DNA of 56,887 nucleotides from Campylobacterales bacterium (GTDB lineage: Bacteria; Campylobacterota; Campylobacteria; Campylobacterales; QNZT01). Made by a program: the position numbers and the translations under genes. Of the stretch, positions 6,998-15,121 are shown piece after piece; the first letter of the stretch is position 1, and every line of letters begins with the position of its first letter. Where the stretch lies: NCBI GenBank assembly GCA_027066435.1, contig JAMONX010000009.1, forward strand, positions 1 through 56,887, read 5' to 3'. The notes under the pieces were generated by a model that was not told where the DNA came from, did no database searches, and saw nothing but the letters and a program-made list of their open reading frames with translations.

Positions 6998-8638
6998 CTA
7001 GTAAGTATCATTCATCGTATTTGTAACATTAAACTTACCAGTTGGAGTGATAAGTCTTTTATCATCAATTACACTTTTAAGTTCAAGTGTATTTGAATCA
7101 TAAACCAAAATTACAGATGGCGTAAGCTTGTTACCCCAAATACTTGTCCATACTTCTGAACCATCAGCATTGAACTCAAAGTGTACAGGTCCTCTCATAG
7201 CGACTTTAGGATCAGCAGACTTAAGATATTTAGGATCAATTGGAAGAGTTTTAACAACTTCTAATTTATCTTTATCTATTACATAAATCTGAGTCTGTAG
7301 TTTTCTATCTGGATTTACAGGACGATCTGCAAAGATATATTTGCTATTTGGATGAGTTTTAACAAATAAATTACCTCCACCTTCACCAGGAAGTGCAAAT
7401 TTCTTAACAACTTTCCAAGCATTTTTAGGATGACTTACTGGATCTGTACCAATTGCAACTATATCATTAGAACCGATATGACCTGTAATCCAAACTGGAC
7501 CATATTTTTTAGAGTTAACATTTGCTCCACGACCTGGATGTGGTTTAGTACCTTGTGAAGGGATATTTTTAACTAATTTACCCTCTTTTGTATCAATAAC
7601 TGATATTATATCTCTAGCATTTGCAGCGGACATAAAATATCTTTTTGATGAATCCCAGCCACCATCATGTAAGAATCTTTCAGCATCAATCATTTTGATT
7701 GTTGGATTTTTTACATCAGAATAGTCATATAACCATACTTGACCAGTCTCTTTGATATTGATAATCCACTCAGGTTTTATATGAGAAGCAATAATCGCTG
7801 CAACTCTAGCCTCTCTTGTAAATACATTTTTATCATAAGTATAACTTGCAGTAGAGACAATTTTTAGAGGTTCTAGTGTCTCTGCATCTACAGTTACGAT
7901 AGATGGTGGCCAATAACAACCAACAACAGCATATTTATCTTTCCATTTACCAAATTTTGATGTATCAATACTTCTTGCATCATTACATGGTCTAAACTCT
8001 GCAACATTTTTAGGCTCACTCATCCAAAGATCTATTACAGATGCTTTTCCATCTCTACCAATTACATACATATATCTACCACTTGCACTAGTTCTTGTTA
8101 TATGTGTTGCATATCCCGAATCAACAACAGAGATAACTTTCTTAGTTTTACCATCTATAATTGCAATCTTTCCAACATCTCTTAAAATTACTGCAAAGTA
8201 ATCTTTCCAATTTTTAGCCCCAGCTTCTGGTGCTGTTGGTCTATCTTTGACTGGAATTAGCACTTTATGACTTGCTTTCATATCTGCCATTGATTTTTCT
8301 GGTGGCATTGGTGCTTCTATTTGAATATACTTAGCCATCAAGTCAGTTTGAGCAGGTGTTAACTCTCCTGATTTACCCCAACCTGGCATACCGCCTGGTG
8401 TTCCATCGTTGATAATCATCTTAAGTGCTTCAGTTCCCATACCCTGTGATTTTTTAGGCTCAAGAGATGGTCCTAAGGCACCTTTTCTAAGCATTCCATG
8501 ACAACCTGCACATCTATCAAAATAGACCTGAGTTGCTTCCTTCATCTGTGCATCTGATAATTTTATATCACTTGCCTGCAGTCCTATAGTTGCAAGAGTT
8601 GCAACAGAAACTAAACTTAAAATCTTACTTAACTTCAT
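6998..8638 (-). CDS. nirS: Cytochrome cd1 nitrite reductase (NO-forming)
   Basis: Periplasmic enzyme reducing nitrite to nitric oxide, the defining step of denitrification. 546 residues: signal peptide 1-22 cut near LQA-SD, c-heme site CAGCH at 43-47, and probable heme Met in GGMPGWG. The d1 propeller follows, with the axial ligand His179 (ATHITR) and the two distal catalytic histidines His286 (ASHIKPEW) and His324 (FLHDGGWD). The end, ITPTGKFNV, is also typical. AAGGAG precedes the ATG. It lies in one minus-strand series with norC and norB, so the NO it makes can be removed at once. A 50-residue membrane protein gene sits just upstream, and a NirN-like paralogue follows. The d1-synthesis genes nirE, nirJ and the nirDLGH type are not in this window. 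Confidence 0.96.
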   Translation of the reverse strand: MKLSKILSLVSVATLATIGLQASDIKLSDAQMKEATQVYFDRCAGCHGMLRKGALGPSLEPKKSQGMGTEALKMIINDGTPGGMPGWGKSGELTPAQTDLMAKYIQIEAPMPPEKSMADMKASHKVLIPVKDRPTAPEAGAKNWKDYFAVILRDVGKIAIIDGKTKKVISVVDSGYATHITRTSASGRYMYVIGRDGKASVIDLWMSEPKNVAEFRPCNDARSIDTSKFGKWKDKYAVVGCYWPPSIVTVDAETLEPLKIVSTASYTYDKNVFTREARVAAIIASHIKPEWIINIKETGQVWLYDYSDVKNPTIKMIDAERFLHDGGWDSSKRYFMSAANARDIISVIDTKEGKLVKNIPSQGTKPHPGRGANVNSKKYGPVWITGHIGSNDIVAIGTDPVSHPKNAWKVVKKFALPGEGGGNLFVKTHPNSKYIFADRPVNPDRKLQTQIYVIDKDKLEVVKTLPIDPKYLKSADPKVAMRGPVHFEFNADGSEVWTSIWGNKLTPSVILVYDSNTLELKSVIDDKRLITPTGKFNVTNTMNDTY

Positions 8639-8706
8639 GAATTCTCCTTTGTAAAGTTAATTGTTATAAATAGTATTATTTTCACTCATCACAGTCTTAA
8701 ATAATT

Positions 8707-8859
8707 CTATTTTCCCTCTTCCAGTTTTTTCTTTTCATCCCTATACAACCAAATCATTGGAAGTATAATAATGACATGAAGAAAAATTGTTAATAACATT
8801 GGAAATTGATTTAGTGTTCCAAAAAAACTAGGAACTATATCCGAAAATGGTTCAAACAT
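8707..8859 (-). CDS. 50-residue single-helix membrane protein between norB and nirS
   Basis: A short gene with AAGGAG six bases before its ATG (rc of CTCCTT just above 8859). The product begins MFEPFSDIVPSFFGTL, has one hydrophobic helix at about residues 20-39 (containing FLHVIIILPMIW) and ends in a charged tail YRDEKKKLEEGK. It lies 48 bases after norB and 68 before nirS, all on one strand. Size and layout recall small accessory subunits of respiratory oxidases, such as CcoQ-type proteins, but no family is recognised. Real coding status rests on the strong ribosome binding site, the membrane-protein composition and the tight position. Confidence 0.65.
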   Translation of the reverse strand: MFEPFSDIVPSFFGTLNQFPMLLTIFLHVIIILPMIWLYRDEKKKLEEGK

Positions 8860-8907
8860 TGTATCTCCTTAGATAAATATTTGTCGGGAAAAAAATTCCC
8901 AACATAA

Positions 8908-10347
8908 TTAAGCTTTCGCCACCGTTTCACTGAGTTTCGCATTCTTACCGATTGTAAGTAAATCAATGATAAGAAAAATAAAACCAACTAGCATTACTGC
9001 ACCCATTGCAAGTCTCCATCCCATGCCTTGGACAAACCAAATTGCATTTTGTGAGATAAAGAAACCTTCCCAAGTTGCACCAAATTGTGCTCTTTCAACA
9101 AGTACTTGTCCATATCCAGAGATAAGAAGTGCAACAGTCATCCCCAGCATACCTCCATTTAGAAGCCAAACTGCCATTTTAAAATTAAATGTTGCCTTCA
9201 TAGTTTTTACACCATAAGCTCGTTGAAGTCCCATATAAAACATACCAATTAGTATTGTTGCATATGCTCCCCAAAATGCCAAGTGTCCGTGTGAAGAAGT
9301 AAACTGTGTACCGTGGGTATAAATATTTACCTGAGGAAGTGTATGAAAAAATCCCCAAACACCAGCACCTAAAAAGTTACCAAATGCATTAGCCACAATC
9401 CAAACAAAAGCAGGTGTATTTGTCATATGTGCTTTTCCACCTTGTCTTCCAGCTTCTTTACCCCAATCATAAATAACATGAACTAACATTGCTACAAGTG
9501 GTACAGGTTCAAGTGCTGAAAATAGTGCACCAATTTCCCACCAGTATTCAGGAGTTCCTATCCAAAAGTAGTGATGTCCCATACCTAGTATTCCTGAACC
9601 AAAGAGCATAGCAACTTCAATCCATAACCACATTTCAACTATTTGTCTCTTAGCTCCTAATATTTGTATAAGTGACCAAGCGGCAACTGTTGCGACATAA
9701 ACTTCCCAAGTTGCTTCAACCCAAAGGTGTATTACCCACCACCACCAAAACTGATCAACTGTGATGTTTGTTGTGAAAAACATACCCGCTAAATATAGAC
9801 CTGCAAGGGCTAAAAGGTTTGCCATCATAACAGTTATAATACCTGTTCTTCTACCTTTAATAGCAGTTGCATAGACATTATAGATAAATCCTAAAACTAC
9901 AACAACTATACCGATATCAGCCCATCTAGGTGCTTCGATATACTCTCTTCCTTCATGAATCAACCAAATACTAGCTTCAGTCCCTGCACCTACTTGTACA
10001 AAAATATAGACTAACACTACTACTGTTATAGCCGCTGTAAAAACCCAAAATAGAAGTTTACCAACACCTACTGCCACAGTCTCTATACCTGTTTCAGAAG
10101 GAAGCAATAGATAAACTGAGCCTATCATCGCAAATAGCATCCATACTACAAGTGCGTTTATATGCACCATTCTTGCTACTGAGAAATCAAAGATTTCAAA
10201 CAAAAAAGCTGGATATAAAAATTGAATAGCTATTATCATACCCATCAAAAGTTGAGCACCAAGTAAAATAATGGCAACTCTATAGTACATCATTGCCAAT
10301 TTTTCTGATTCATACTTAAATTCATTTTTTTTGATACTACCGACCAT
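8908..10347 (-). CDS. norB: Nitric oxide reductase, cytochrome c-dependent, large subunit
   Basis: Catalyses 2 NO + 2 electrons + 2 protons to N2O + H2O at a heme b3/non-heme iron centre in the inner membrane. 479 residues, about 12 membrane helices. The key residues fall at the same numbers as in known NorB proteins: low-spin heme His62 with His353/His355 (SSHGHLAFWG), and the iron-B ligands His207, Glu211, His258 and His259 (VIHLWVEATWE and GMGHHYFW), with Glu215 and Glu280 nearby. There is no N-terminal quinol-oxidase extension, so it is the cNor type, consistent with norC directly upstream. The start overlaps the norC stop by 11 bases. Confidence 0.96.
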   Translation of the reverse strand: MVGSIKKNEFKYESEKLAMMYYRVAIILLGAQLLMGMIIAIQFLYPAFLFEIFDFSVARMVHINALVVWMLFAMIGSVYLLLPSETGIETVAVGVGKLLFWVFTAAITVVVLVYIFVQVGAGTEASIWLIHEGREYIEAPRWADIGIVVVVLGFIYNVYATAIKGRRTGIITVMMANLLALAGLYLAGMFFTTNITVDQFWWWWVIHLWVEATWEVYVATVAAWSLIQILGAKRQIVEMWLWIEVAMLFGSGILGMGHHYFWIGTPEYWWEIGALFSALEPVPLVAMLVHVIYDWGKEAGRQGGKAHMTNTPAFVWIVANAFGNFLGAGVWGFFHTLPQVNIYTHGTQFTSSHGHLAFWGAYATILIGMFYMGLQRAYGVKTMKATFNFKMAVWLLNGGMLGMTVALLISGYGQVLVERAQFGATWEGFFISQNAIWFVQGMGWRLAMGAVMLVGFIFLIIDLLTIGKNAKLSETVAKA

Positions 10348-10984
10348 GAATTGCTCCTTCTATTTTGCCAAAGTTTCTTGGGAAACCGTTGGTGTCAATC
10401 GAACTCATGTGTTTTAAAAATGCTACAAGCCCAATTGCTTCATCTGCCGTGATACCCAGATTTGGCATCATTCTCTCATGTGTAGGATATTTTGAAGGAA
10501 ATTGTAAGAATTCAGCTATTGCTTCTTCCCTAGTACTTTTCCCTGTCATTCCAAGATAATTTTCCCAAGCAGGATCAAGCCAAGCTTTTGTAAGATCTGG
10601 AGCATAATATGCACCATTTCCTAAAAGTGTATGACAGTTCATACAGTTTTTTGCTTGAGAAGTAAGTTTGCCAAGACGAAGCAAACCAGCAGCTTCTTCT
10701 TCACTCCACTCTTTTCCAAAAAACGGCTCTTTTTCTCCGATAACTGGAACTTCATGACCCCTTTTTTCACTCATCTCATATTTGATATTATAGTTAATTA
10801 CTGTAGGAGCTGGAACTCTCTTAGTAATACCATTTTTTAGATCTTCATCACTTCCCATTGAAATTTGTGCTCCCGTGTCAAAGGTGAGCCAAATAAGTAA
10901 TATTGCCGCAAAACCTGTAACCCAGCCCGCTGAACGCTGCCAGAAACGACCACTAGCCCATACTGAAGTTGGTCTCTCTTCCAT
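10337..10984 (-). CDS. norC: Nitric oxide reductase, cytochrome c subunit
   Basis: Electron-entry subunit of cNor. 215 residues: one membrane anchor at about 19-36 (GWVTGFAAILLIWLTF), a periplasmic stretch, then a single c-heme site CMNCH (114-118) followed by TLLGNGAYYAPDLTKAW. This motif and the end SSIDTNGFPRNF are NorC hallmarks. It is longer than the roughly 150 residues of many NorC proteins. The extra length lies mostly between the anchor and the heme (about 40-110), a segment of unknown role. It is read together with norB (11-base overlap) and follows the 108-residue membrane protein by 21 bases. Confidence 0.93.
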   Translation of the reverse strand: MEERPTSVWASGRFWQRSAGWVTGFAAILLIWLTFDTGAQISMGSDEDLKNGITKRVPAPTVINYNIKYEMSEKRGHEVPVIGEKEPFFGKEWSEEEAAGLLRLGKLTSQAKNCMNCHTLLGNGAYYAPDLTKAWLDPAWENYLGMTGKSTREEAIAEFLQFPSKYPTHERMMPNLGITADEAIGLVAFLKHMSSIDTNGFPRNFGKIEGAIHGR

Positions 10985-11005
10985 ATCTACCTCCTTAAAT
11001 TTTTT

Positions 11006-11332
11006 TTAGTGTTCATATGCTTCGTGAGTCTTAGTCATTAAAAAGTAGATGAAATGTGGAAACACAAGATATGCAACCAAAGCCATCATTAATACTTTTT
11101 GAGTGAATGGATCACTCCCAATAAGACTGCTTAGAAGATAAAAACAGTAAGCAAGTACAACCCAAATAACATATGCAATTGGCATATAGTAACCTTTGAG
11201 TTTTTTAATCTTTACAAATGTAAAGACACCAACATAAGCAGCAGCAAGTAAAACTACTAAACCGCCTAATATAAAGACAAGCAAAAAATCATCAAGTGGA
11301 ATTTCTGGTCTTAATCTTATGATCTCTCCCAT
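11006..11332 (-). CDS. Three-helix membrane protein, first gene of the nor-nir operon
   Basis: 108 residues with three membrane helices (about 15-40, 48-71, 78-100). The short N-terminal head starts MGEIIRLRPEIPLDD and the tail ends KTHEAYEH. It begins the operon directly under the FNR-type promoter and lies 21 bases before norC. I do not recognise a named family. It is smaller than NorE, which is related to cytochrome oxidase subunit III, and shows no clear NorE motif. A role in nitric oxide reductase assembly or electron supply is inferred from position only. Confidence 0.65.
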   Translation of the reverse strand: MGEIIRLRPEIPLDDFLLVFILGGLVVLLAAAYVGVFTFVKIKKLKGYYMPIAYVIWVVLAYCFYLLSSLIGSDPFTQKVLMMALVAYLVFPHFIYFLMTKTHEAYEH

Positions 11333-11376
11333 AAAAATACTCCTTTCCTCATTTGTGAATAGTATTCATACCAAGT

Positions 11377-11418
11377 ATTATAAAATTATTTTAGGTTTAA
11401 TTCTTTGACATAAGTCAA
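11377..11418 (-). promoter_or_regulatory. FNR/DNR-type promoter of the nor-nir operon
   Basis: A perfect inverted repeat TTGACATAAGTCAA lies at 11405-11418, and on the minus strand TATAAT occupies 11382-11377. A start point 7 bases after the -10, near 11370, puts the centre of the repeat (11411.5) at about -41.5, the classic class II activator position. TTGAC-N4-GTCAA fits FNR-superfamily sites, including those of DNR/NNR-type NO-responsive regulators. The likely regulator is encoded just upstream (11447-12091). Confidence 0.75.
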
Positions 11419-11446
11419 TTTATTCTTAAAGTTATATTAAAGATTG

Positions 11447-12091
11447 CTATTTAAAAAGTGAAATAAGTGTTTGAGAGTCAATTATATTAATACAGTGACT
11501 CTTATCTATGGAGATAATATCGCATTTTTTAAAACGGGTAAGTACTCTTGAAAGTGTTTCTGGTGTAATATTTAAAATTGAAGCAATTTGAGTATTCTTA
11601 AGGCTTTCAAATAATTCACTATTTTCAATGATGAATTTTGCTACTTTTGCTTCTGAAGTGAGTATCACTTCTGCATGAATTACATTTGAGAGAATTTTGA
11701 TTTTTTTAGTAAGGGATTTGATAATAGCCATAGAGACCTCAGGATTATGAAAGAAATCCTTTTCTAGTTTTTTGAAGTCAATTTTAAAAATTTGTCCTTT
11801 TGTGACAAAGCGAGCAGTTGCTGGATACCGCATGTTTTCAAAACAGGCAAGTTCTCCAACTAATCCAATAGGGGTAAATTGGTGAATATAAATTTCATTT
11901 CCCTTCGTATCAGTTTTATAAAGCCTTAAAACTCCCTCAGTAAGTACATAGAGAGTACCAGGAGAATCTCCTTCATAAAAGACTATTTCATTACTGCCGT
12001 ATGATTTAAAAGATGAAATTTTTGCCAAATTTTCTAAACTTTTTTCACTTAATTTTGAAAAAAGTGGTATATTTCTTATTTTATCCATCAT
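11447..12091 (-). CDS. CRP/FNR-family regulator, probable NO/nitrogen-oxide-responsive (DNR/NNR-like)
   Basis: 214 residues: an N-terminal cyclic-nucleotide-binding-type beta-roll (about 8-120), a dimerisation helix (about 120-145) and a C-terminal winged helix-turn-helix. The recognition helix reads TPETLSRVLTRF; E178-T-L-S-R182 is the FNR signature for TTGA half-sites, matching the TTGAC-N4-GTCAA box 29 bases after its stop. It lacks the N-terminal cysteine cluster of oxygen-sensing FNR, and the few cysteines (83, 190 and one near 200) are scattered. This favours a heme/NO sensor of the DNR or NssR kind, though the signal is inference. Its start overlaps the radical SAM gene by 11 bases. 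There are two adjacent Met codons, and either could be the start. Confidence 0.85.
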   Translation of the reverse strand: MMDKIRNIPLFSKLSEKSLENLAKISSFKSYGSNEIVFYEGDSPGTLYVLTEGVLRLYKTDTKGNEIYIHQFTPIGLVGELACFENMRYPATARFVTKGQIFKIDFKKLEKDFFHNPEVSMAIIKSLTKKIKILSNVIHAEVILTSEAKVAKFIIENSELFESLKNTQIASILNITPETLSRVLTRFKKCDIISIDKSHCINIIDSQTLISLFK

Positions 12092-13601
12092 TATTTCTTA
12101 ATACCTGCCTTTTATTATGTTTTGTTAACTCTTTTCTCTCTCTTAAATCGGGAATGACTGATAGATGAGTTCTTAAAAATCCTGGAATTTTTCGCCCATC
12201 AACTTTTATAATATCGTCCAAAATTGTTTTTGCAATCATCTCTTTATCAAAACTCTTTTTATCTGTTAAATAATCAAATACAAACTCACTTAAACGATTT
12301 AACGATATTTGCCAGGTTGATTCACTCTGTTTATAAATCCACTGGCTAAATTCATAAAAGCCTTTAAAGACATCATCTTCAAATATATAATCCATTGTCT
12401 TTTGAAAATTACCACTGTTATATGTCAAATCCCAAAATCTAGCAAATCTCTTCATCTTTTGAATTGTTTCAAAACTTAAATTATCACTCTTTAGTATATC
12501 ATAAGGAGGCTTATCACAATAGATTATACCAAACTTTTTATCATGGCGGTGAAGTGTTGTTCCTGAAAGTTTTTTCAAAATACCGATTTGTATCTCTGAA
12601 TTTGTCATTGTTTTTAGGCGGTTTAGGTTTTTGGCAAAGCTCTCTAGTGATTCACCAGGAAGTCCAACTATGAGATCAACATGCAGGTGTGCTTTTGACT
12701 CTTGTTCTAAAAATAGTAGGTTTCTTTTTACTTTGTTTAAGTTCATTCTTCGATTTATGTTTTCCAATACCTCATTATTTAGTGTTTGGATGCCAATTTC
12801 TAGTTGCAAGTGATAGGGAGGAAACTGTAAAATTCTCTCTTTAAGGGCTTGTGGGAAATGGTCAGGTATAACTTCAAAGTGTAAAGAATAAGGCTCTTTT
12901 TTGGCTAGAAAAAAGTCCATAAGCATATTTGCATACTTGATATTTAGATTAAAAGTTCTATCGATAAATTTAAAGTTCCTTGCCCCTTTTTGCCAAAGAA
13001 GTTCAAATTCATTCAAAAGTATATCCATATCAAAATATCGCACCTTGTCATCAATCGCAGAGAGACAAAATTCACACTCAAATGGACAACCTCTACTTGC
13101 CTCAACATAAGTATAACGATGTTTTATATCATGTTCATTGTAGTGTTTGTAGGGGAGAGTTAATTCATCTAAGTTAGGCATAATTGCTGGGATGATTTTT
13201 GGGTTTTTATCTTCATTTTTTAGTAAGTCTACACACAATTTATAAAAACTAATCTCTCCCTCTCCTTGGATTATAAAATCAGCTTCATCAAACTTTACTC
13301 TAAAAGGTTTATGACTAACTTCAGGACCTCCTAGCACAATTTTTGTTTTTGGAGAGACTTTTTTTAGGATTTCTATAAGGTTTGATACCTCTTGTGCATT
13401 CCAAATATATACGCCAATGCCTACTATCTTTGGTTTGAATCGTAGAATCTTTTCGGCTAATGTTTGAGGTTGTTCATTTATCACAAATTCTAAGATTTGA
13501 GTTTTGTTTTGTAACTCTTTTAGATTTGCATAAAGATATCGAAGAGCTAAAGAACTATGTGTGTATCTTGAGTTTATTGCCACTAAAAGTATATCTGTCA
13601 T
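12081..13601 (-). CDS. B12-binding-domain radical SAM protein (DUF4080 type)
   Basis: 506 residues. Residues about 1-130 form a cobalamin-binding-type Rossmann domain (VGIGVYIWNAQEV, LGGPEVSH). A radical SAM core follows with the cluster motif CPFECEFC in EASRGCPFECEFCL. The later part has GLPGESLESF and a C-terminal region as in proteins with DUF4080. Members of this family act as methylthiotransferase- or methyltransferase-like enzymes of unsettled substrate. It is the first gene of a two-gene unit with the CRP/FNR regulator (11-base overlap), a pairing with no obvious functional reason. No Shine-Dalgarno is clear at the start. Confidence 0.8.
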   Translation of the reverse strand: MTDILLVAINSRYTHSSLALRYLYANLKELQNKTQILEFVINEQPQTLAEKILRFKPKIVGIGVYIWNAQEVSNLIEILKKVSPKTKIVLGGPEVSHKPFRVKFDEADFIIQGEGEISFYKLCVDLLKNEDKNPKIIPAIMPNLDELTLPYKHYNEHDIKHRYTYVEASRGCPFECEFCLSAIDDKVRYFDMDILLNEFELLWQKGARNFKFIDRTFNLNIKYANMLMDFFLAKKEPYSLHFEVIPDHFPQALKERILQFPPYHLQLEIGIQTLNNEVLENINRRMNLNKVKRNLLFLEQESKAHLHVDLIVGLPGESLESFAKNLNRLKTMTNSEIQIGILKKLSGTTLHRHDKKFGIIYCDKPPYDILKSDNLSFETIQKMKRFARFWDLTYNSGNFQKTMDYIFEDDVFKGFYEFSQWIYKQSESTWQISLNRLSEFVFDYLTDKKSFDKEMIAKTILDDIIKVDGRKIPGFLRTHLSVIPDLRERKELTKHNKRQVLRNNDG

Positions 13602-13624
13602 AAGGTGAAGGATAACATGATTTT

Positions 13625-13631
13625 GATAATA
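13625..13631. promoter_or_regulatory. Overlapping divergent -10 boxes
   Basis: GATAATATTA reads as a -10 on both strands: GATAAT toward the lipoprotein at 13661 and TATTAT toward the radical SAM gene starting at 13601. The gap between the genes is only 59 bases, so the two promoters must share this space. Confidence 0.35.
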
Positions 13632-13660
13632 TTAGGGCAAACAAATCTAAAGGATGAATT

Positions 13661-14005
13661 ATGAAAAAGTTTTATGCTATGGTTTCTATTTTTGCACTTC
13701 TTTTAATGATGGGATGCACACAAGAGACACAAAATAAATTAGGTAGAGCCATTCAAAACTGGACTGGAACAGATGGTATCTTGGAAGTGTATGCAGGGGA
13801 TAAATTGGTAAAAAGATTTATGAAGATAGATAAACTTTCAACTGCTGTAAGTACACAAGGAGATTCTAATCGTCCTTATCGTTTTGGTTATGGAATACTA
13901 GATGCAAATCTTGATGGTATTGCTAACAAGGATGAAAAGAGAGTCTATTTTGAGTTTAGTGACTACTCCACATCTTATATCTTTTATGAAAATCCTTCTA
14001 AGTAG
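13661..14005 (+). CDS. Small lipoprotein of unknown function
   Basis: 114 residues. A basic start and hydrophobic core end in the lipobox LMMGC, so Cys19 should be lipidated after signal peptidase II cleavage. The mature part is soluble, contains DANLDGIANKDEKR (an EF-hand-like acidic loop) and ends YIFYENPSK. AAAGG lies upstream of the ATG. dapE follows after 5 bases, so it may head the plus-strand series up to galU. No named family recognised. Confidence 0.75.
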   Translation: MKKFYAMVSIFALLLMMGCTQETQNKLGRAIQNWTGTDGILEVYAGDKLVKRFMKIDKLSTAVSTQGDSNRPYRFGYGILDANLDGIANKDEKRVYFEFSDYSTSYIFYENPSK

Positions 14006-14010
14006 TTTTT

Positions 14011-15105
14011 GTGGATATCATAACACTATTTGATAAGTTGCTAACTTTTAAGTCAATAACTCCTCTTGATGATGGTGCATTTGATTTTATTGAGAGTTAT
14101 ATGAATGGTTTTGAGGTTAAAAGGCTTGATTTTGGAGATGTGAAAAACCTCTTTTTAGTTAAAAAGTTTGGAGATGGTGAGCATCTCTGCTTTGCAGGAC
14201 ATATTGATGTAGTCCCAGCGGGGGATGGCTGGGATAGTGATCCATTTTGTCCTACAAGGGTAGGGGATAAAATAGTAGCTCGTGGTACTCAAGATATGAA
14301 AAGCGGAGTTGCTGCTTTTTTAAATGCTTGTAAAAATGCTAAAGATTTCAGTGGCACACTTTCGATTCTTTTAACCAGTGATGAAGAGGGAGATGCGATA
14401 TATGGAACAGTAAAAGTTTTAGAGTATCTTAAAAATGAAAATCTTTTACCAGATTTTGTTGTAGTAGCAGAGCCAACTTGTGAGAAAATATTTGGAGATG
14501 CGATAAAAATTGGAAGACGAGGCTCTATCAATGGAGTCATTGAAAAGATGGGTATTCAAGGGCATGCAGCTTATCCTGAAAAGGCTAAAAACCCTATCCA
14601 TAAAGTAGCAGCTGTACTTCCATATATGGCTGGTGTAAATTTAGATAAAGGAGATGCAAATTTTGCTCCAAGTCAATTTGTTATAACAGATATTAGAGCT
14701 GGGATGGAAGTTACAAATGTAACACCAGGTAAGCTAAAAATGATGTTTAATGTTAGAAACTCAACAAAAACTGATAAGAAAGATGTCGAAAACTTTGTTT
14801 ATAGATATTTTAAAGATATGGATTATATATTGACTCTAAATCAATCAGCAAAACCTTTTGTAACAAATCGAAACTCTAAAGTAGTTTCACTTTTAGCCGA
14901 TGTTATTAAAGATGTTACATCTGTTGAGACAAAACTTTCAACTGCTGGTGGTACTAGTGATGCAAGATTTTTTGGAGAGTATGGTATCGATACAGTAGAA
15001 TTTGGTGTGATAAATGACACAATTCATGCACCAAATGAGAGTACAACAGTAAAAGAAGTCAAAGATTTAGAAAAAATTTTTGAAAAGTTGATAGAAAAAT
15101 TTTAA
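14011..15105 (+). CDS. dapE: Succinyl-diaminopimelate desuccinylase
   Basis: Removes succinate from N-succinyl-LL-diaminopimelate in lysine and peptidoglycan synthesis. 364 residues, close to the usual 375. M20 metallopeptidase fold with the zinc-binding motifs GHIDVVPAGDGWD, TSDEEGDA and VVAEPT, the dimer-domain GHAAYPEKAKNPIH, and the C-terminal GGTSDARFF and DTIHAPNE. The start is GTG, five bases after the lipoprotein stop; no ATG fits. It is followed by pgi at 15122. Confidence 0.93.
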   Translation: MDIITLFDKLLTFKSITPLDDGAFDFIESYMNGFEVKRLDFGDVKNLFLVKKFGDGEHLCFAGHIDVVPAGDGWDSDPFCPTRVGDKIVARGTQDMKSGVAAFLNACKNAKDFSGTLSILLTSDEEGDAIYGTVKVLEYLKNENLLPDFVVVAEPTCEKIFGDAIKIGRRGSINGVIEKMGIQGHAAYPEKAKNPIHKVAAVLPYMAGVNLDKGDANFAPSQFVITDIRAGMEVTNVTPGKLKMMFNVRNSTKTDKKDVENFVYRYFKDMDYILTLNQSAKPFVTNRNSKVVSLLADVIKDVTSVETKLSTAGGTSDARFFGEYGIDTVEFGVINDTIHAPNESTTVKEVKDLEKIFEKLIEKF

Positions 15106-15121
15106 AATTGGAGTTATAATA

